Made by a program: the position numbers and the translations under genes. Positions 33,473 to 42,062 of a stretch of 64,000 nt of DNA are shown piece after piece (the first letter of the stretch is position 1; each line of letters begins with the position of its first letter). The notes below the pieces were generated by a model. That model made no database searches. It was given only the letters and a program-made list of their open reading frames with translations, and was not told the origin of the DNA. This DNA is from an uncultured Bacteroidales bacterium (GTDB taxonomy: Bacteria; Bacteroidota; Bacteroidia; Bacteroidales; UBA932), in contig ONOH01000001.1 in assembly GCA_900319405.1 (NCBI GenBank), positions 1 to 64,000 of the forward strand. The letters are read 5' to 3'.

Positions 33473-36400
33473 TTAGAGGTTGACGACGATACCCACGGAA
33501 ATGGTCTTGTTCATCGGATAGCTCTTACCGGCATCGGTAGCGCCGCGGTTGGCGTTGCCACCGTTGTAGTTGTTGTAGGTAAAGATGGCTTCCGGGTCGA
33601 AGATGGTGGACAGTTTGGTGAAAGTGAGGAGGTTTTCGCCCGTCACATAGACCTGCGCCTTGCTGAGGCCGATTTTGCCTATCAGGGAAGCGGGAAGGTC
33701 ATAGGACAGGGTAACGGTCTTCAGGCGCAGGTAGGAGGCATCCTGCAGGTAGCGGGAGCTACACTGTTTCTGCTTGCTCTGGTAGGTGCCTACGCCGCCG
33801 GCGTTGTGGATGTACGGCTTGGGGTAGTAGGCGGTCGTATTGTCCTCTCTCCAGTAGTCCATGTGCTCGTTGAAAACGGTCACCTGGGCATAGGGACCGA
33901 ATCCCCAGAAATACAGCGCCTGGCTGGGATCATAGTCGCGCTTGCCCACGCCCTGCAGGAGGAAGCTCAGCCCCAGTCCCTTCCAGGACACGGAACCGTT
34001 GATGGTGTAATTGTAACGTGGGGTTGTGTTTCCGATGATGGAGAAATCGCCCATATCTCCCAGCGTGTTGCTGCCCCGGTCAATCTTGCCGTCACCGTTG
34101 ATATCCTCGTACTTCACGTCGCCGGGGGTCCATTTGGTGGCGCTGATATACTTGAGGTCCAGTTTGTTGTACTCATCGGCCTCGGCCTGGTCCCGGATGA
34201 GCCCGTGGGAGGTGTAACCCCAGATTTCACCCACGCTCTTGCCCTCGTACCAGTTGCCCGAAGGGTCGGTGCCGGTGGGGTTGGAGTACTTGGTGACCAC
34301 GGCCGTTGCGTCCGAGACGGAGCCGCCGATGGAATAGGAGAAGTCGCGGCCAATCTGTCCCCGCCAGTTCAGGGCCAGTTCCCAGCCCCTGTTGCGCATA
34401 TTGGCGTTATTGGTCTGCGGGGCCGAGGCGCCGAACATATCAGGATAGTCCTCGCCGGGACCCAGCATATCGCGCGTATCGCGCTGGAACAGGTCGAAGC
34501 TTCCGGTAAGGGCATTGCCCAGGAAGCCGAAGTCCAGACCCAGGTTCTGGTTCAGCACCTTCTCCCAGGTGGTGGCGGGATTCACTACGCCGGGGGCCTG
34601 CGTATAAACGTGTCGGCCGTCGGAATAGATGTAGGAGCCCAGGCTGGAGCTCATGGCCATAGTGGATGCAAAGGTGTAGGTGGCAGCGCCGGCCTGGTTG
34701 CCCAGAAGGCCGTAGGAGGCGCGCAGTTTCAGGTTGGAGAGCCAGTTTCCGGCATTCTGCATGAAAGGCTCTTTATGAATGTTCCAACCAACAGAAACGG
34801 AAGGGAAGAAACCCCAGCGATGGTCGGCGGCAAAACGGGAAGAGCCGTCATAACGGCCGTTCAGTTCCAGGAGATAGCGGCCATCGTAGTCGTAATTGAT
34901 TCGGCCGAAGAAGCCGCGGGTGGCCCAGCCGTAACGGGTGTCCACCAGGGTCTGGTCGCCGTTGCCCATCGTGACGCTGGGCGTGGCGGTGGTGTACAGG
35001 GAGGTGATGGCGTTCTTGACGTACGCATAGTGGAAATCCTCTTCCTGGTAACCGGCCAGCAGGGCAACGTTGTGCTTCTGGCCCAGGGTGAACGAGTAGT
35101 TGGTGTACACATTCAGGCTCTGGTAGCGGGTGTTGGTGTTGGCGCGGGTGTACTTGCCGTCCTTGGGAATGCCCAGCTCCGAGCGGGCGCCCTTCACGGT
35201 GGTGATGCCGTCCATCATATAGATGTCGGGCTGGATGGCGGTGGCCTCGTAGTTGCTCAGTCCCAGACGGTAGGTGTAGTCCAGATTGATGAACCAGTTC
35301 TTCAGGGGCTGGATCTGCAGGCTGGGGGTGATGTCCAGACGGTCGCGCACGTTCTTGGTATAAGTGCCGCTCTGCAGGTAAGGAATCATCGTGTATTCCA
35401 CATAGTGGCCGTTGGGATCCATATAGTGCTTGGTCGCGAATTCCCGCGCCATCGTATGGAAGAAACCATAACCGATACCGCCGTCGCCGAAGGGGCTGTC
35501 GGTGATGCCGTGCACGAACTTGGTGCTGAAACTGAGTTTCAGCCAGTCATTCACCTGGGCCTGCGTGTTGGCGTTCAGGTTGAAGCGCTTGTAGCCCATG
35601 TCGGCAAAGCGCAGGACACCGCTCTCGTCATAGATGCCGCCGCTCACGAAATACTGCACCTTTTTGGTGCCGCCGCGGATGGAGAGGTTGTGGTTGTGCT
35701 TGAAAGCCCAGTCCTTGTAGTGGAGCTTGAAATAGTCCGTGTTGCCAAGGCCTTTTTCAGAGTTCTCGAAGGAGGAGGGATTGGCGGTGGGATTGTCCTT
35801 GATTTCTGCCCACGGAGCGTAGGGGTCGTTGGCATAGTCGCCGTTGATGAAACGCTGCAAGTCGGCAATCTTCTCGTCCGAATACTTTCGGGGAGCGTTG
35901 GCATTGGCGGCGCCGTCGTTCCAGAAATGGGCGAAATCGACGGAGTTTGCCATCTGCGGAAGGCGCGTGGGCGCATTCCATCCGGCATTGCCCGAATAAC
36001 TGATGACCGCCTTGCCGTCACGTCCGCGCTTGGTGGTCACCAGAATCACACCATAAGCGGCACGGGCGCCGTAGATGGCGGCCGACGCGGCATCCTTCAG
36101 GACCGAGATACTCTCGATATCGTTCGGATTCACGTCCTGCAGGCTCATCTCTACACCGTCCACCAGGATGTAAGGTGTCCCGGTACCGCTCAGGTTGCCG
36201 CGGCCACGGAGAGTAATGGTGGTTTCCGCACCGGGCGTACCGGCCGATGTGTTGGAGATGGAAAGGCCGGGAACCAGACCCTGGAGGGCCTGGGCGGCAT
36301 CCACCACCGGTCGTTGGGCAAATTCGTCTCCCTTCACCTGGGAAACGGCTCCGGTCAGGTTCACTTTCTTCTGGACACCGTAACCCACCACGACCGTCTC

Positions 36401-36715
36401 TTCCAGCATCTGGGCGTCTTCCTGAAGGACCACGTCCAGACGACCGCCGGTCCAGTCGATTTCCTGGGTGGTGTAACCGATGCAGGAGAACACCAGGGTG
36501 GTTCCGGGTGTCACCTGCGACATGCTGTAGGTTCCGTTGACATCTGTGATGACTCCTTTCTGTGTGCCTTTCACGAAGACGGACGCACCGATGACGGGAA
36601 CCCCGTCCGTGTCGGTCACCGTTCCGTTTGCATTCTGCGTTTGTGCCGTCACAACAGGAGAAGCCAGCAGGACGGCGAGTGCCGTCAAAATGACTCTTGC
36701 AATGTGTTTGAGCAT
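33473..36715 (-). CDS. SusC/RagA-like TonB-dependent glycan transporter, 1080 aa
   Basis: Outer-membrane import channel for oligosaccharides, energised by TonB. Signal peptide to about residue 25 (VLLASPVVTAQ). A carboxypeptidase-like regulatory domain covers about 28-105 (GTVTDTDGVPVIGASVFVKG). The TonB box is EETVVVGYGVQKKVNLTGAV (split, about 113-132). The plug carries PYILVDGVE and DIESISVLKDAASAAIYGARAAYGVILVTTK blocks. The 22-strand barrel ends in the short IVVNL. First gene of the operon susC-susD-three sulfatases; a -7 box lies 45 nt upstream and a large inverted repeat further up. Confidence 0.95.
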   Translation of the reverse strand: MLKHIARVILTALAVLLASPVVTAQTQNANGTVTDTDGVPVIGASVFVKGTQKGVITDVNGTYSMSQVTPGTTLVFSCIGYTTQEIDWTGGRLDVVLQEDAQMLEETVVVGYGVQKKVNLTGAVSQVKGDEFAQRPVVDAAQALQGLVPGLSISNTSAGTPGAETTITLRGRGNLSGTGTPYILVDGVEMSLQDVNPNDIESISVLKDAASAAIYGARAAYGVILVTTKRGRDGKAVISYSGNAGWNAPTRLPQMANSVDFAHFWNDGAANANAPRKYSDEKIADLQRFINGDYANDPYAPWAEIKDNPTANPSSFENSEKGLGNTDYFKLHYKDWAFKHNHNLSIRGGTKKVQYFVSGGIYDESGVLRFADMGYKRFNLNANTQAQVNDWLKLSFSTKFVHGITDSPFGDGGIGYGFFHTMAREFATKHYMDPNGHYVEYTMIPYLQSGTYTKNVRDRLDITPSLQIQPLKNWFINLDYTYRLGLSNYEATAIQPDIYMMDGITTVKGARSELGIPKDGKYTRANTNTRYQSLNVYTNYSFTLGQKHNVALLAGYQEEDFHYAYVKNAITSLYTTATPSVTMGNGDQTLVDTRYGWATRGFFGRINYDYDGRYLLELNGRYDGSSRFAADHRWGFFPSVSVGWNIHKEPFMQNAGNWLSNLKLRASYGLLGNQAGAATYTFASTMAMSSSLGSYIYSDGRHVYTQAPGVVNPATTWEKVLNQNLGLDFGFLGNALTGSFDLFQRDTRDMLGPGEDYPDMFGASAPQTNNANMRNRGWELALNWRGQIGRDFSYSIGGSVSDATAVVTKYSNPTGTDPSGNWYEGKSVGEIWGYTSHGLIRDQAEADEYNKLDLKYISATKWTPGDVKYEDINGDGKIDRGSNTLGDMGDFSIIGNTTPRYNYTINGSVSWKGLGLSFLLQGVGKRDYDPSQALYFWGFGPYAQVTVFNEHMDYWREDNTTAYYPKPYIHNAGGVGTYQSKQKQCSSRYLQDASYLRLKTVTLSYDLPASLIGKIGLSKAQVYVTGENLLTFTKLSTIFDPEAIFTYNNYNGGNANRGATDAGKSYPMNKTISVGIVVNL

Positions 36716-36759
36716 AATGGTTTTTATTTAGGGTTTATAATCGTGTGATTCACTGGGGG

Positions 36760-36767
36760 CAAATATA
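36760..36767 (-). promoter_or_regulatory. -7 box (TATATTTG) of the susC operon
   Basis: CAAATATA on plus reads TATATTTG on minus, 44 nt before the susC ATG. A TTG (plus CAA at 36785-36787) lies 17 nt further upstream. Confidence 0.55.
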
Positions 36768-36817
36768 ACGATACCCTAAATAAACAATGTTCAAATTTGT
36801 CCGCATTAACTCCGCAT

Positions 36818-36863
36818 CTGTCCATTTCTGTCCACCTTGAACTTCGGTGGACGGAGTGGACAG
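36818..36863. promoter_or_regulatory. Composite inverted repeat upstream of susC (candidate operator)
   Basis: CTGTCCA-5-GTCCACC on the left is mirrored by GGTGGAC-4-TGGACAG on the right around a 9-nt spacer. It lies 51-96 nt upstream of the susC -7 box, where an activator such as an AraC-type or HTCS regulator would bind. The IS target duplication starts 6 nt further on. Confidence 0.45.
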
Positions 36864-36868
36864 GGTGG

Positions 36869-36877
36869 ACAACGTGT
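36869..36877. repeat. 9-bp target-site duplication, left copy (ACAACGTGT)
   Basis: It directly abuts the left terminal inverted repeat of the IS; identical to 38464-38472. Confidence 0.75.
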
Positions 36878-36892
36878 ATTTTCCTGATTTAG

Positions 36893-37025
36893 GTTGACTT
36901 TTTTGAAGTCTTAACCCTGAAGAAAGTTGACCTGAATTTAACTTATCGCTGATTTATGTTGACTCGACGTCAATATCGCTATTATTTGTTGACTTATCCG
37001 GTCCTTATCGCGTTCTGGGGTTGAC
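36893..37025 (+). repeat. Array of five GTTGAC motifs at about 32-bp spacing in the IS left end
   Basis: GTTGAC starts at 36893, 36926, 36958, 36988 and 37020 (steps of 33, 32, 30 and 32). Units share a TATCGC element and a T-rich stretch before GTTGAC in the middle copies. The right IS end has only one GTTGAC. The last copy lies inside the 3' end of orfB. Confidence 0.7.
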
Positions 37026-37994
37026 TGGAGGCCGTAGGCCGGAAGGAGACCCCTGAACGGCAGACAAAGATATATTATTTTCTCCGGTTTCCAAAGCCTG
37101 CTTTCCCATGATGGCCCTGACGGCCTTTTCCCGATAACTGACCCACCACTTCTCCAGAACACCCTCACACAGGGCCGCTTCGGCGGGTGTCATCATGTTG
37201 ATGCTCATGTGGGGGCGCCGGAAGTTGTAGAAGTCAACGGCTTTGGCTACGGCATCACGCACCTGGGCAATGTCCGTGAAGCGTTTGCCCTTGAGCAGTT
37301 CGTTCTTCATCGTGTTGTTGATGCGCTCTGCCTGGGCATTCTCCTTTGGATCGCCACTCTCGGTCATGCTGATTCTGATTCCGCGCCCGCGCAGGATGCG
37401 CACATACTCGCTGCTGGCGTACTGAACGCCGCGGTCTGAATGATGGATAAGGTCAACTTCCTCGATGCCGTCAAGGCGTTTAAGGGCCATTTCAAGGGCG
37501 TCCAGAGGGTAAACGGTCTCCAGTGTGGGGCCGACACTCCAGCCGATGATTTCCTCGGTGTATGCATCAAGAATGAGGGATAGGTAACAGAAGATATAAG
37601 TATTGTCATCAACCCATATCGGTATGTATGTGATATCGCTTACCCACAGTTGGTTCGGCCTTGTTGGGATAAGTTCCTTGATGAGGTTGGGGAAGGTCGG
37701 CAACCCATGCGTAGAGTCTGTCGTCCGTGGCTTACGCATCCGGAGTTTGACTTTCAACTTATGCTTGTCAAGGATATCCTCGAACCGGTCACGGCCTACG
37801 GTGTCGTTGTCGCCGAAGTCGTGCTTGTACATCGTCCAGAGCTTCATCCCGCCGATGCCGGGGTCAATGACCCTGATGCCATGCACGTATTCAACCACGA
37901 ACGCTTCCTGCGCCGCTTTGCGCAGGACTATGTCCTCATCATGCTTGTAGTATGCCTGCTTTGATTTGCCAAACAGTTTGCTCAGGGGCCCCAC
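37005..37994 (-). CDS. IS3-family transposase OrfB (DDE catalytic part)
   Basis: The rve-type integrase core is complete: first Asp in LWVSDITYIPIWVDD, second Asp in DLIHHSDRGVQYASSEY, Glu in GDPKENAQAERINNTMKNELL. FYNFRRPHMSINMMTPAEA follows, as in IS3 transposases. The listed GTG start is formal only: the frame continues upstream without a stop through IWRQTVETLHAKDSKRYPV to the A7 slippery site at 38048-38054, where -1 frameshifting from orfA would make the full OrfAB transposase. Residues after about 300 (SGLRPPVNPRTR) run over the last GTTGAC motif. Confidence 0.92.
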   Translation of the reverse strand: MGPLSKLFGKSKQAYYKHDEDIVLRKAAQEAFVVEYVHGIRVIDPGIGGMKLWTMYKHDFGDNDTVGRDRFEDILDKHKLKVKLRMRKPRTTDSTHGLPTFPNLIKELIPTRPNQLWVSDITYIPIWVDDNTYIFCYLSLILDAYTEEIIGWSVGPTLETVYPLDALEMALKRLDGIEEVDLIHHSDRGVQYASSEYVRILRGRGIRISMTESGDPKENAQAERINNTMKNELLKGKRFTDIAQVRDAVAKAVDFYNFRRPHMSINMMTPAEAALCEGVLEKWWVSYREKAVRAIMGKQALETGENNISLSAVQGSPSGLRPPVNPRTR

Positions 37995-38029
37995 GGGATA
38001 GCGCTTGGAGTCCTTCGCATGCAGGGTCT

Positions 38030-38425
38030 CTACCGTTTGGCGCCAGATTTTTTTCTGATGGGCACCTTGAAGGTGGATTCCGCAAGGTCTATCATAGTGT
38101 TGTAGGCCTCCGCCCGCATCTTTTCATGCCGGAGCTGCTCCTCCAACTCCTCAATACGGGCGCGAAGAACGTTAACATCATCCGTAGAACCGCTCTGGCC
38201 CTCCTGGAGAGTGCTCTGTGGTTGGCCTTTTGCTGTGTTCTTGCTCATGTCAGTCGATTCTTTCAATCCGTTTGCTTCTGCAAATTTAGCAATCCATCTG
38301 TAAAGCATCGATCTCGAGATGGGAATTTGTCGGATAATTTGCGTTGCTCCTACTCCCTTGTGGAAGTAAAGATCCATGGCAATATCGAAGTATTGCTCTG
38401 CTTTGTTGGTCCTGCAAAAATACAT
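38030..38425 (-). CDS. IS3-family OrfA (HTH and leucine-zipper part)
   Basis: 131 aa. N-terminal helix-turn-helix (GVGATQIIRQIPISRSMLYRWIAK, split across 24-47) for binding the IS ends. A Ser/Thr/Gln-rich linker follows, then a coiled-coil helix (NVLRARIEELEEQLRHEKMRAEAY, split) for multimerisation. It stops at 38030, 18 nt after the slippery heptamer A-AAA-AAA read as AGA-AAA-AAA in the zero frame. On its own OrfA usually acts as a repressor of transposition. Confidence 0.9.
   Translation of the reverse strand: MYFCRTNKAEQYFDIAMDLYFHKGVGATQIIRQIPISRSMLYRWIAKFAEANGLKESTDMSKNTAKGQPQSTLQEGQSGSTDDVNVLRARIEELEEQLRHEKMRAEAYNTMIDLAESTFKVPIRKKSGAKR
38048..38054 (-). promoter_or_regulatory. Programmed -1 frameshift site (A7)
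   Basis: Minus strand reads AGA AAA AAA TCT in the orfA frame. Slipping back one base gives ATC TGG CGC, which enters the orfB frame without a stop. The distance and direction match IS3-type translational frameshifting. Confidence 0.85.
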
Positions 38426-38463
38426 AACTGTTGTTTTTAACAGTCAACTTTTTTCAGGGTAAT

Positions 38464-38472
38464 ACAACGTGT
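38464..38472. repeat. 9-bp target-site duplication, right copy (ACAACGTGT)
   Basis: It abuts the right terminal inverted repeat of the IS; identical to 36869-36877. Confidence 0.75.
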
Positions 38473-38515
38473 CCGGAAGTCCATAACTGTCCCCGCGGGC
38501 GTCAAAAAAAGGGGA

Positions 38516-39748
38516 TCAGTGGCGGAGCCAGCTTTCGGGATTCTGGGGGGTGGAGCCTTTCCAGAGCTCGAAGTGGAACTGGTCTTCGCCGCCGATGGTG
38601 TCCACCGTTCCTACCGTCTGGCCGGTAACCACTTTGTCTCCGGCCTTTACGCTCACCGTCTTGAGTTTGCTGTATAGGGTGAAGTACTCTCCGTGGCTCA
38701 CCAGCACGCACTGGTTGTAGCCGGGGAGCACCACAATCTGGGTAACCGTTCCGTTGAAGACGGCTTTGGCCTCGGCCCCGCGCCGGACGGCCAGGGTGAC
38801 GCCGTTGTTCTGCGGCAGGTCCACATTGGTGTAAACGGGGTGTTTGTGCTTGCCGAAGCGTTCCACTACGGCACCTTCCACGGGCCAGGGCAGGCGGCCC
38901 CGGTTGGCGGCGAACTCTCCCGACAGCTTGGCGTCGATCTCAGTGGAGGTGGTGGCGGCCTTTCCCGTCTCGGCCTTTCCGCCCTTGGCCTTGTTTTTTG
39001 CGGCGGCCGCTTTGGCGGCGGCTTCCTGCTGGGCGCGGATCAGGTCGGCAATCTTGCGGTTGAGGGCTTCCTTCTGGCGGTTCTTTTCCTGCAGCTGCTG
39101 CTGATACTTCTGGCGGTCTTTGTTCAGCTGGTTCACCAGGCGGTGGGACTCCGCCTCCTCGTCCTGAAGGCTGGCGCGTTCCTTGACCACCTTGCTGCGC
39201 ATCTGGTCGGCCTGGTCCTTGAGGGTGACCAGCCGCTCCTTCTCCACTTCCAGAAGGGCCGATGTCTCCCGGATTTTCAGGGCCTGCTCGCTCATCTGGG
39301 ACGAAAGGTTACGAAGGTAGCCGAAGCGGCGAAGCCCCTGCCCCACGGATTCGCTGGAGAGAAGATACATATACCACAGGCGGCTGTCACGGTTCCTGTA
39401 AGAACCCCGCACAAGCCGTGCGTAATAGTGGGAAAGGGTGTCGTAGCGGGCCTGCAGGCGGTCCAGCTCCCTCTGGCAGACACCGATGGAATCCCTCAGG
39501 AGCCGCAGGGTCTCGTCGCAGCCGGCAATGAGTTTTTCCCGGGCCGATATCTTGCTGCGCACCAGCGTGAGCGAATTCATTGCGGCCGAACTGCTTTTGG
39601 CGTTCCGGGCTAGCTGGCGGTTGAGCATCGCGATGTCCTTTTCCAACTGCGCCCGCTGGCTTTCCAGTCTTTTGATGCTGGTTTTCTGGCCCTGTGCGGG
39701 GATGCACACGACCAGCGCCAGAAGGAGGGTGTAAAGGACTCTTCTCAT
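38516..39748 (-). CDS. EnvC-like murein hydrolase activator (coiled coil plus LytM domain)
   Basis: 410 aa. A signal peptide (LLLALVVCIPAQG) exports it to the periplasm. Residues about 25-250 are two long coiled-coil stretches (LESQRAQLEKDIAMLNRQLA; then EKNRQKEALNRKIADLIRAQ). An Ala/Lys linker follows, then a LytM/M23 domain at about 285-410. M23 peptidases need H-x(n)-D and H-x-H; here GKHKHPVYTNVDLP and QFHFELWKG keep only part of the zinc set. This is how EnvC-type activators look: they switch on amidases at division rather than cut murein. It overlaps the upstream TPR gene by 4 nt. Confidence 0.85.
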   Translation of the reverse strand: MRRVLYTLLLALVVCIPAQGQKTSIKRLESQRAQLEKDIAMLNRQLARNAKSSSAAMNSLTLVRSKISAREKLIAGCDETLRLLRDSIGVCQRELDRLQARYDTLSHYYARLVRGSYRNRDSRLWYMYLLSSESVGQGLRRFGYLRNLSSQMSEQALKIRETSALLEVEKERLVTLKDQADQMRSKVVKERASLQDEEAESHRLVNQLNKDRQKYQQQLQEKNRQKEALNRKIADLIRAQQEAAAKAAAAKNKAKGGKAETGKAATTSTEIDAKLSGEFAANRGRLPWPVEGAVVERFGKHKHPVYTNVDLPQNNGVTLAVRRGAEAKAVFNGTVTQIVVLPGYNQCVLVSHGEYFTLYSKLKTVSVKAGDKVVTGQTVGTVDTIGGEDQFHFELWKGSTPQNPESWLRH

Positions 39749-41382
39749 TGTTTTTCCTGGCTTTCCAGGCGGGCGGCCTGGTTGCGGTACACTTTGGCGG
39801 TATCGGCCTCTCCGAGGGCCTCCAGGACGGTAGCGTAATGCCGCAGGATGACGGCGCTTTCCTTGCCGCCGTACAGCATCGCGTGCTTGAAGAAAGGCTT
39901 GGCCTCGAGGTCTTTTCCCATCAGGTGGAGGATCCAGGCGAAGGTGTCCAGGTAGGTGGCGTTGTCGGGTTCCGCCTCTATGGTTTTCTTGGACATCGTG
40001 TAGGCCTTCTTGAGTTTTTTGCCCTCCACGCTCAGGTAGTATGCGTAGTTGTTCAGCACCGGGGCATAAGAGTGGTCCAGCCGCAGGGCCTTCTCATAGG
40101 CCTTGTATGCCTGCCGGCTGTCACCTTTGGAATAGTAGGCGTCCCCCATCATCGACCAGGCGCTCAGGCACAGTTTCTTGTCCTTGGGGTAGTTGTTCAG
40201 CAGGTATTGGCAGTTGCCGATGATGGCGTCGTAGTCCTTGAGCTCGTAATGGGCCATATTGGCATAGTCCAGAAAGGCAAGCTCCCCGAAGCGCCCGAAA
40301 GCGTCCATCGAATATTCCCGGAGCGGCTCCCACTGTTTGGTTAGGGAAAGGTACTGGACATAGGTGGCCGACTGTCCCAGGCTTTCGGGATAAGTTTCGG
40401 CCGCTTTCCGGAACCACGGCCCGGCTTTGGCCTCCCGTCCGGTAGAGTAGTAGTAGCTGCCGGCGGTGGCCAGAAGGCTGCTGTCGGAAGGGTGCGTCTC
40501 CAGGGTTTCCTCCACAAAGCGGTCAAAGCCTTCGCGGTGAAGATGAAGGATTTTGGGGTCCAGGCTCCGCATCATATTGGAAAGGTACATGTTCTTGGTG
40601 GCGGCGGGAATGTCTTCGGAGGTAAAGAACGGGTCCAGCGTCTGGAAATAGTCCTTATACCGGCGGGTGTGCCGATACACTTCCGACATTCCCAGCACGG
40701 CAGGCACGTAACTGCTGTCCAGGCTCAGGGCTTCGGTATAGCGGGCCTGGGCCAGGGAGTCGGCATAATCGGCCAGATAATAGTCTCCCAGCATGGTGAG
40801 GATGGCGGGGGAAGAGTACTGCTCGGTGAATATTTCCAGCTCCGCGGCGCCTTCGTCCTGGCGGCCCATCGCGGTGAGGACCTCGTAACGGGTGCGCACC
40901 ACTTCTTCCGAGGGACCGCGCTGCCTCTCGATGTCCGACAGGGTGTTCAGGGCCTTGTCATATTCCTTTTGGGCCAGGTAGATTTCCAGCAGTTCGTACA
41001 CGACCGAAGTCTTCTCGGGAAAGGACCTGACGAGAGACTCGTACTGGGCCTGGCCTTCGTCCACATTGTTCTGCGCCAGGTGCATCCGGCCCAGCAGGCG
41101 GCGGTACCAGAAATTGGTGCTGTCCAGGGCGACGGCCGTCTTGAGGGCCTCCCGGGCCTCTTCTGGATTGTTGAGTTTGAACTGGACCTGGGCCAGATAG
41201 TACCACACCGCATCTTCCTGGGGTGCGGCTTTGGACAAGGTCTGCAGGATGTTCCGGGCCTCGGCGTACCTGCCGTTTCCGTAGAGCGTAACCGCGTCTA
41301 TCAAATTGCTTTCGAGGGACTGGCAAAACACCGGAACCACGGAAAGAAAACTGGCAAGCAGGGCGAGGGCTACTTTTTTCAT
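39745..41382 (-). CDS. Secreted tetratricopeptide-repeat protein, 545 aa
   Basis: Signal peptide (MKKVALALLASFLSVVPVFCQ), probably ending in a soluble or lipid-anchored periplasmic protein. Many TPR-type helix pairs are visible across the whole length: AVWYYLAQVQFKLNNPEEAREALKTAVALD (split, about 57-86), GRMHLAQNNVDEGQAQYESLV, MMGDAYYSKGDSRQAYKAYEKALRLDHSYAPVLNNYAYYLSVEG (split, near 420-465), YLDTFAWILHLMGKDLEA. TPR scaffolds assemble protein complexes; with the EnvC-like gene next in the operon, an envelope or cell-wall role is likely. It is divergent from the ECF sigma gene. Confidence 0.85.
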   Translation of the reverse strand: MKKVALALLASFLSVVPVFCQSLESNLIDAVTLYGNGRYAEARNILQTLSKAAPQEDAVWYYLAQVQFKLNNPEEAREALKTAVALDSTNFWYRRLLGRMHLAQNNVDEGQAQYESLVRSFPEKTSVVYELLEIYLAQKEYDKALNTLSDIERQRGPSEEVVRTRYEVLTAMGRQDEGAAELEIFTEQYSSPAILTMLGDYYLADYADSLAQARYTEALSLDSSYVPAVLGMSEVYRHTRRYKDYFQTLDPFFTSEDIPAATKNMYLSNMMRSLDPKILHLHREGFDRFVEETLETHPSDSSLLATAGSYYYSTGREAKAGPWFRKAAETYPESLGQSATYVQYLSLTKQWEPLREYSMDAFGRFGELAFLDYANMAHYELKDYDAIIGNCQYLLNNYPKDKKLCLSAWSMMGDAYYSKGDSRQAYKAYEKALRLDHSYAPVLNNYAYYLSVEGKKLKKAYTMSKKTIEAEPDNATYLDTFAWILHLMGKDLEAKPFFKHAMLYGGKESAVILRHYATVLEALGEADTAKVYRNQAARLESQEKQ

Positions 41383-41406
41383 ACGTACAAAAATAGGGGA
41401 AATATT

Positions 41407-41436
41407 TTGTTTTCTCTTGGTTTGAACATAAATTTG
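41407..41436 (+). promoter_or_regulatory. Candidate promoter of the ECF sigma operon
   Basis: TTG (41407-41409), 19-nt spacer, TAAATTTG (41429-41436). The -7 box ends on the G of the GTG otherwise taken as the sigma-gene start, so one of the two assignments must be wrong. Confidence 0.5.
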
Positions 41437-42062
41437 TGTTCAAGAACAAACAAATTCCGCACCTTTTGAAACGTTTTTGGGACAAATTGCATCTTATTAG
41501 GTGGACAAGGGATGAAGAATCCCCTGCCGGTGCGTCGTCCCTGGAACTCCTGGCGGCAGCCTGCCGGCAAGGAGAGCGGAAGGCCCAAAAGGCTCTGTTC
41601 GAGGCTCTTTCCCCCAAAATGATGGCCGTATGCCTGCGTTATATGGGAAGCCGGGAAGAGGCGGAAGACGTGCTTCAGGAAGGGTTCATCACCTTGTTCA
41701 CCAAATTAGACAGCTATCAGGGAGCAGGCTCTTTTGAAGGCTGGGCCAGAAGGATCTTTGTCAATACTGCCCTAATGCATCTCAGGCGTACGGACGCACT
41801 GGGCCTCAGCGAAGACATCGACCAGGCCCGCAGCCTTTCTACCCAGGAGGCTACACCCGTGCAAAAAATGGGATACAGGGATCTGATGCGAATGATATCG
41901 GTCCTCCCGGCCGATGCCAGGACGGTCTTTAATATGTACGTAGTGGAAGGATATTCCCACAAGGAGATTGCCCAGGAACTCGGCTGTACGGAAGCCACAT
42001 CGCGTTCCAAGTTACAGCGGGCCCGCATCAGGCTGCAGGAAATGATAAAAGAAAACAAATGA
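41436..42062 (+). CDS. ECF-type RNA polymerase sigma factor
   Basis: Sigma region 2 lies in ALFEALSPKMMAVCLRYMGSREEAEDVLQEGFITLF (split, residues 50-85) and continues with GSFEGWARRIFVNTALMHLRR. Region 4 is VLPADARTVFNMYVVEGYSHKEIAQELGCTEATSRSKLQRAR (split, about 155-195). Length up to 208 aa is usual. The start codon is uncertain: GTG at 41436 gives this length, but a promoter -7 box overlaps it; TTG codons at 41466 or 41487 would leave region 2 intact. It overlaps the next gene by 4 nt (ATGA), the classic sigma/anti-sigma arrangement. Confidence 0.9.
   Translation: MFKNKQIPHLLKRFWDKLHLIRWTRDEESPAGASSLELLAAACRQGERKAQKALFEALSPKMMAVCLRYMGSREEAEDVLQEGFITLFTKLDSYQGAGSFEGWARRIFVNTALMHLRRTDALGLSEDIDQARSLSTQEATPVQKMGYRDLMRMISVLPADARTVFNMYVVEGYSHKEIAQELGCTEATSRSKLQRARIRLQEMIKENK

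Larger units (their letters stand above)
36878..38463 (-). mobile_element. IS3-like insertion sequence, 1,586 bp, complete
   Basis: The element has orfA and orfB in overlapping -1 frames, imperfect 22-bp terminal inverted repeats (outer sequences ATTTTCCTGATTTAGGTTGACT on the left and ATTACCCTGAAAAAAGTTGACT on the right, 16 of 22 matching; each shown end is read inward), and a 9-bp direct repeat outside each end. GTTGAC starts 15 nt inside each end. The IS3 family normally makes 3-5 bp duplications, so the 9-bp repeat is unusual. Inserted between susC and the envC-like gene, transcribed on the minus strand toward susC. Confidence 0.85.

Noticed and set aside
33344..36748. 1,134-codon plus-strand frame opposite susC
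   Set aside because: It is antisense to a clear SusC and reads as low-complexity Gly/Val/His typical of GC-rich shadows.
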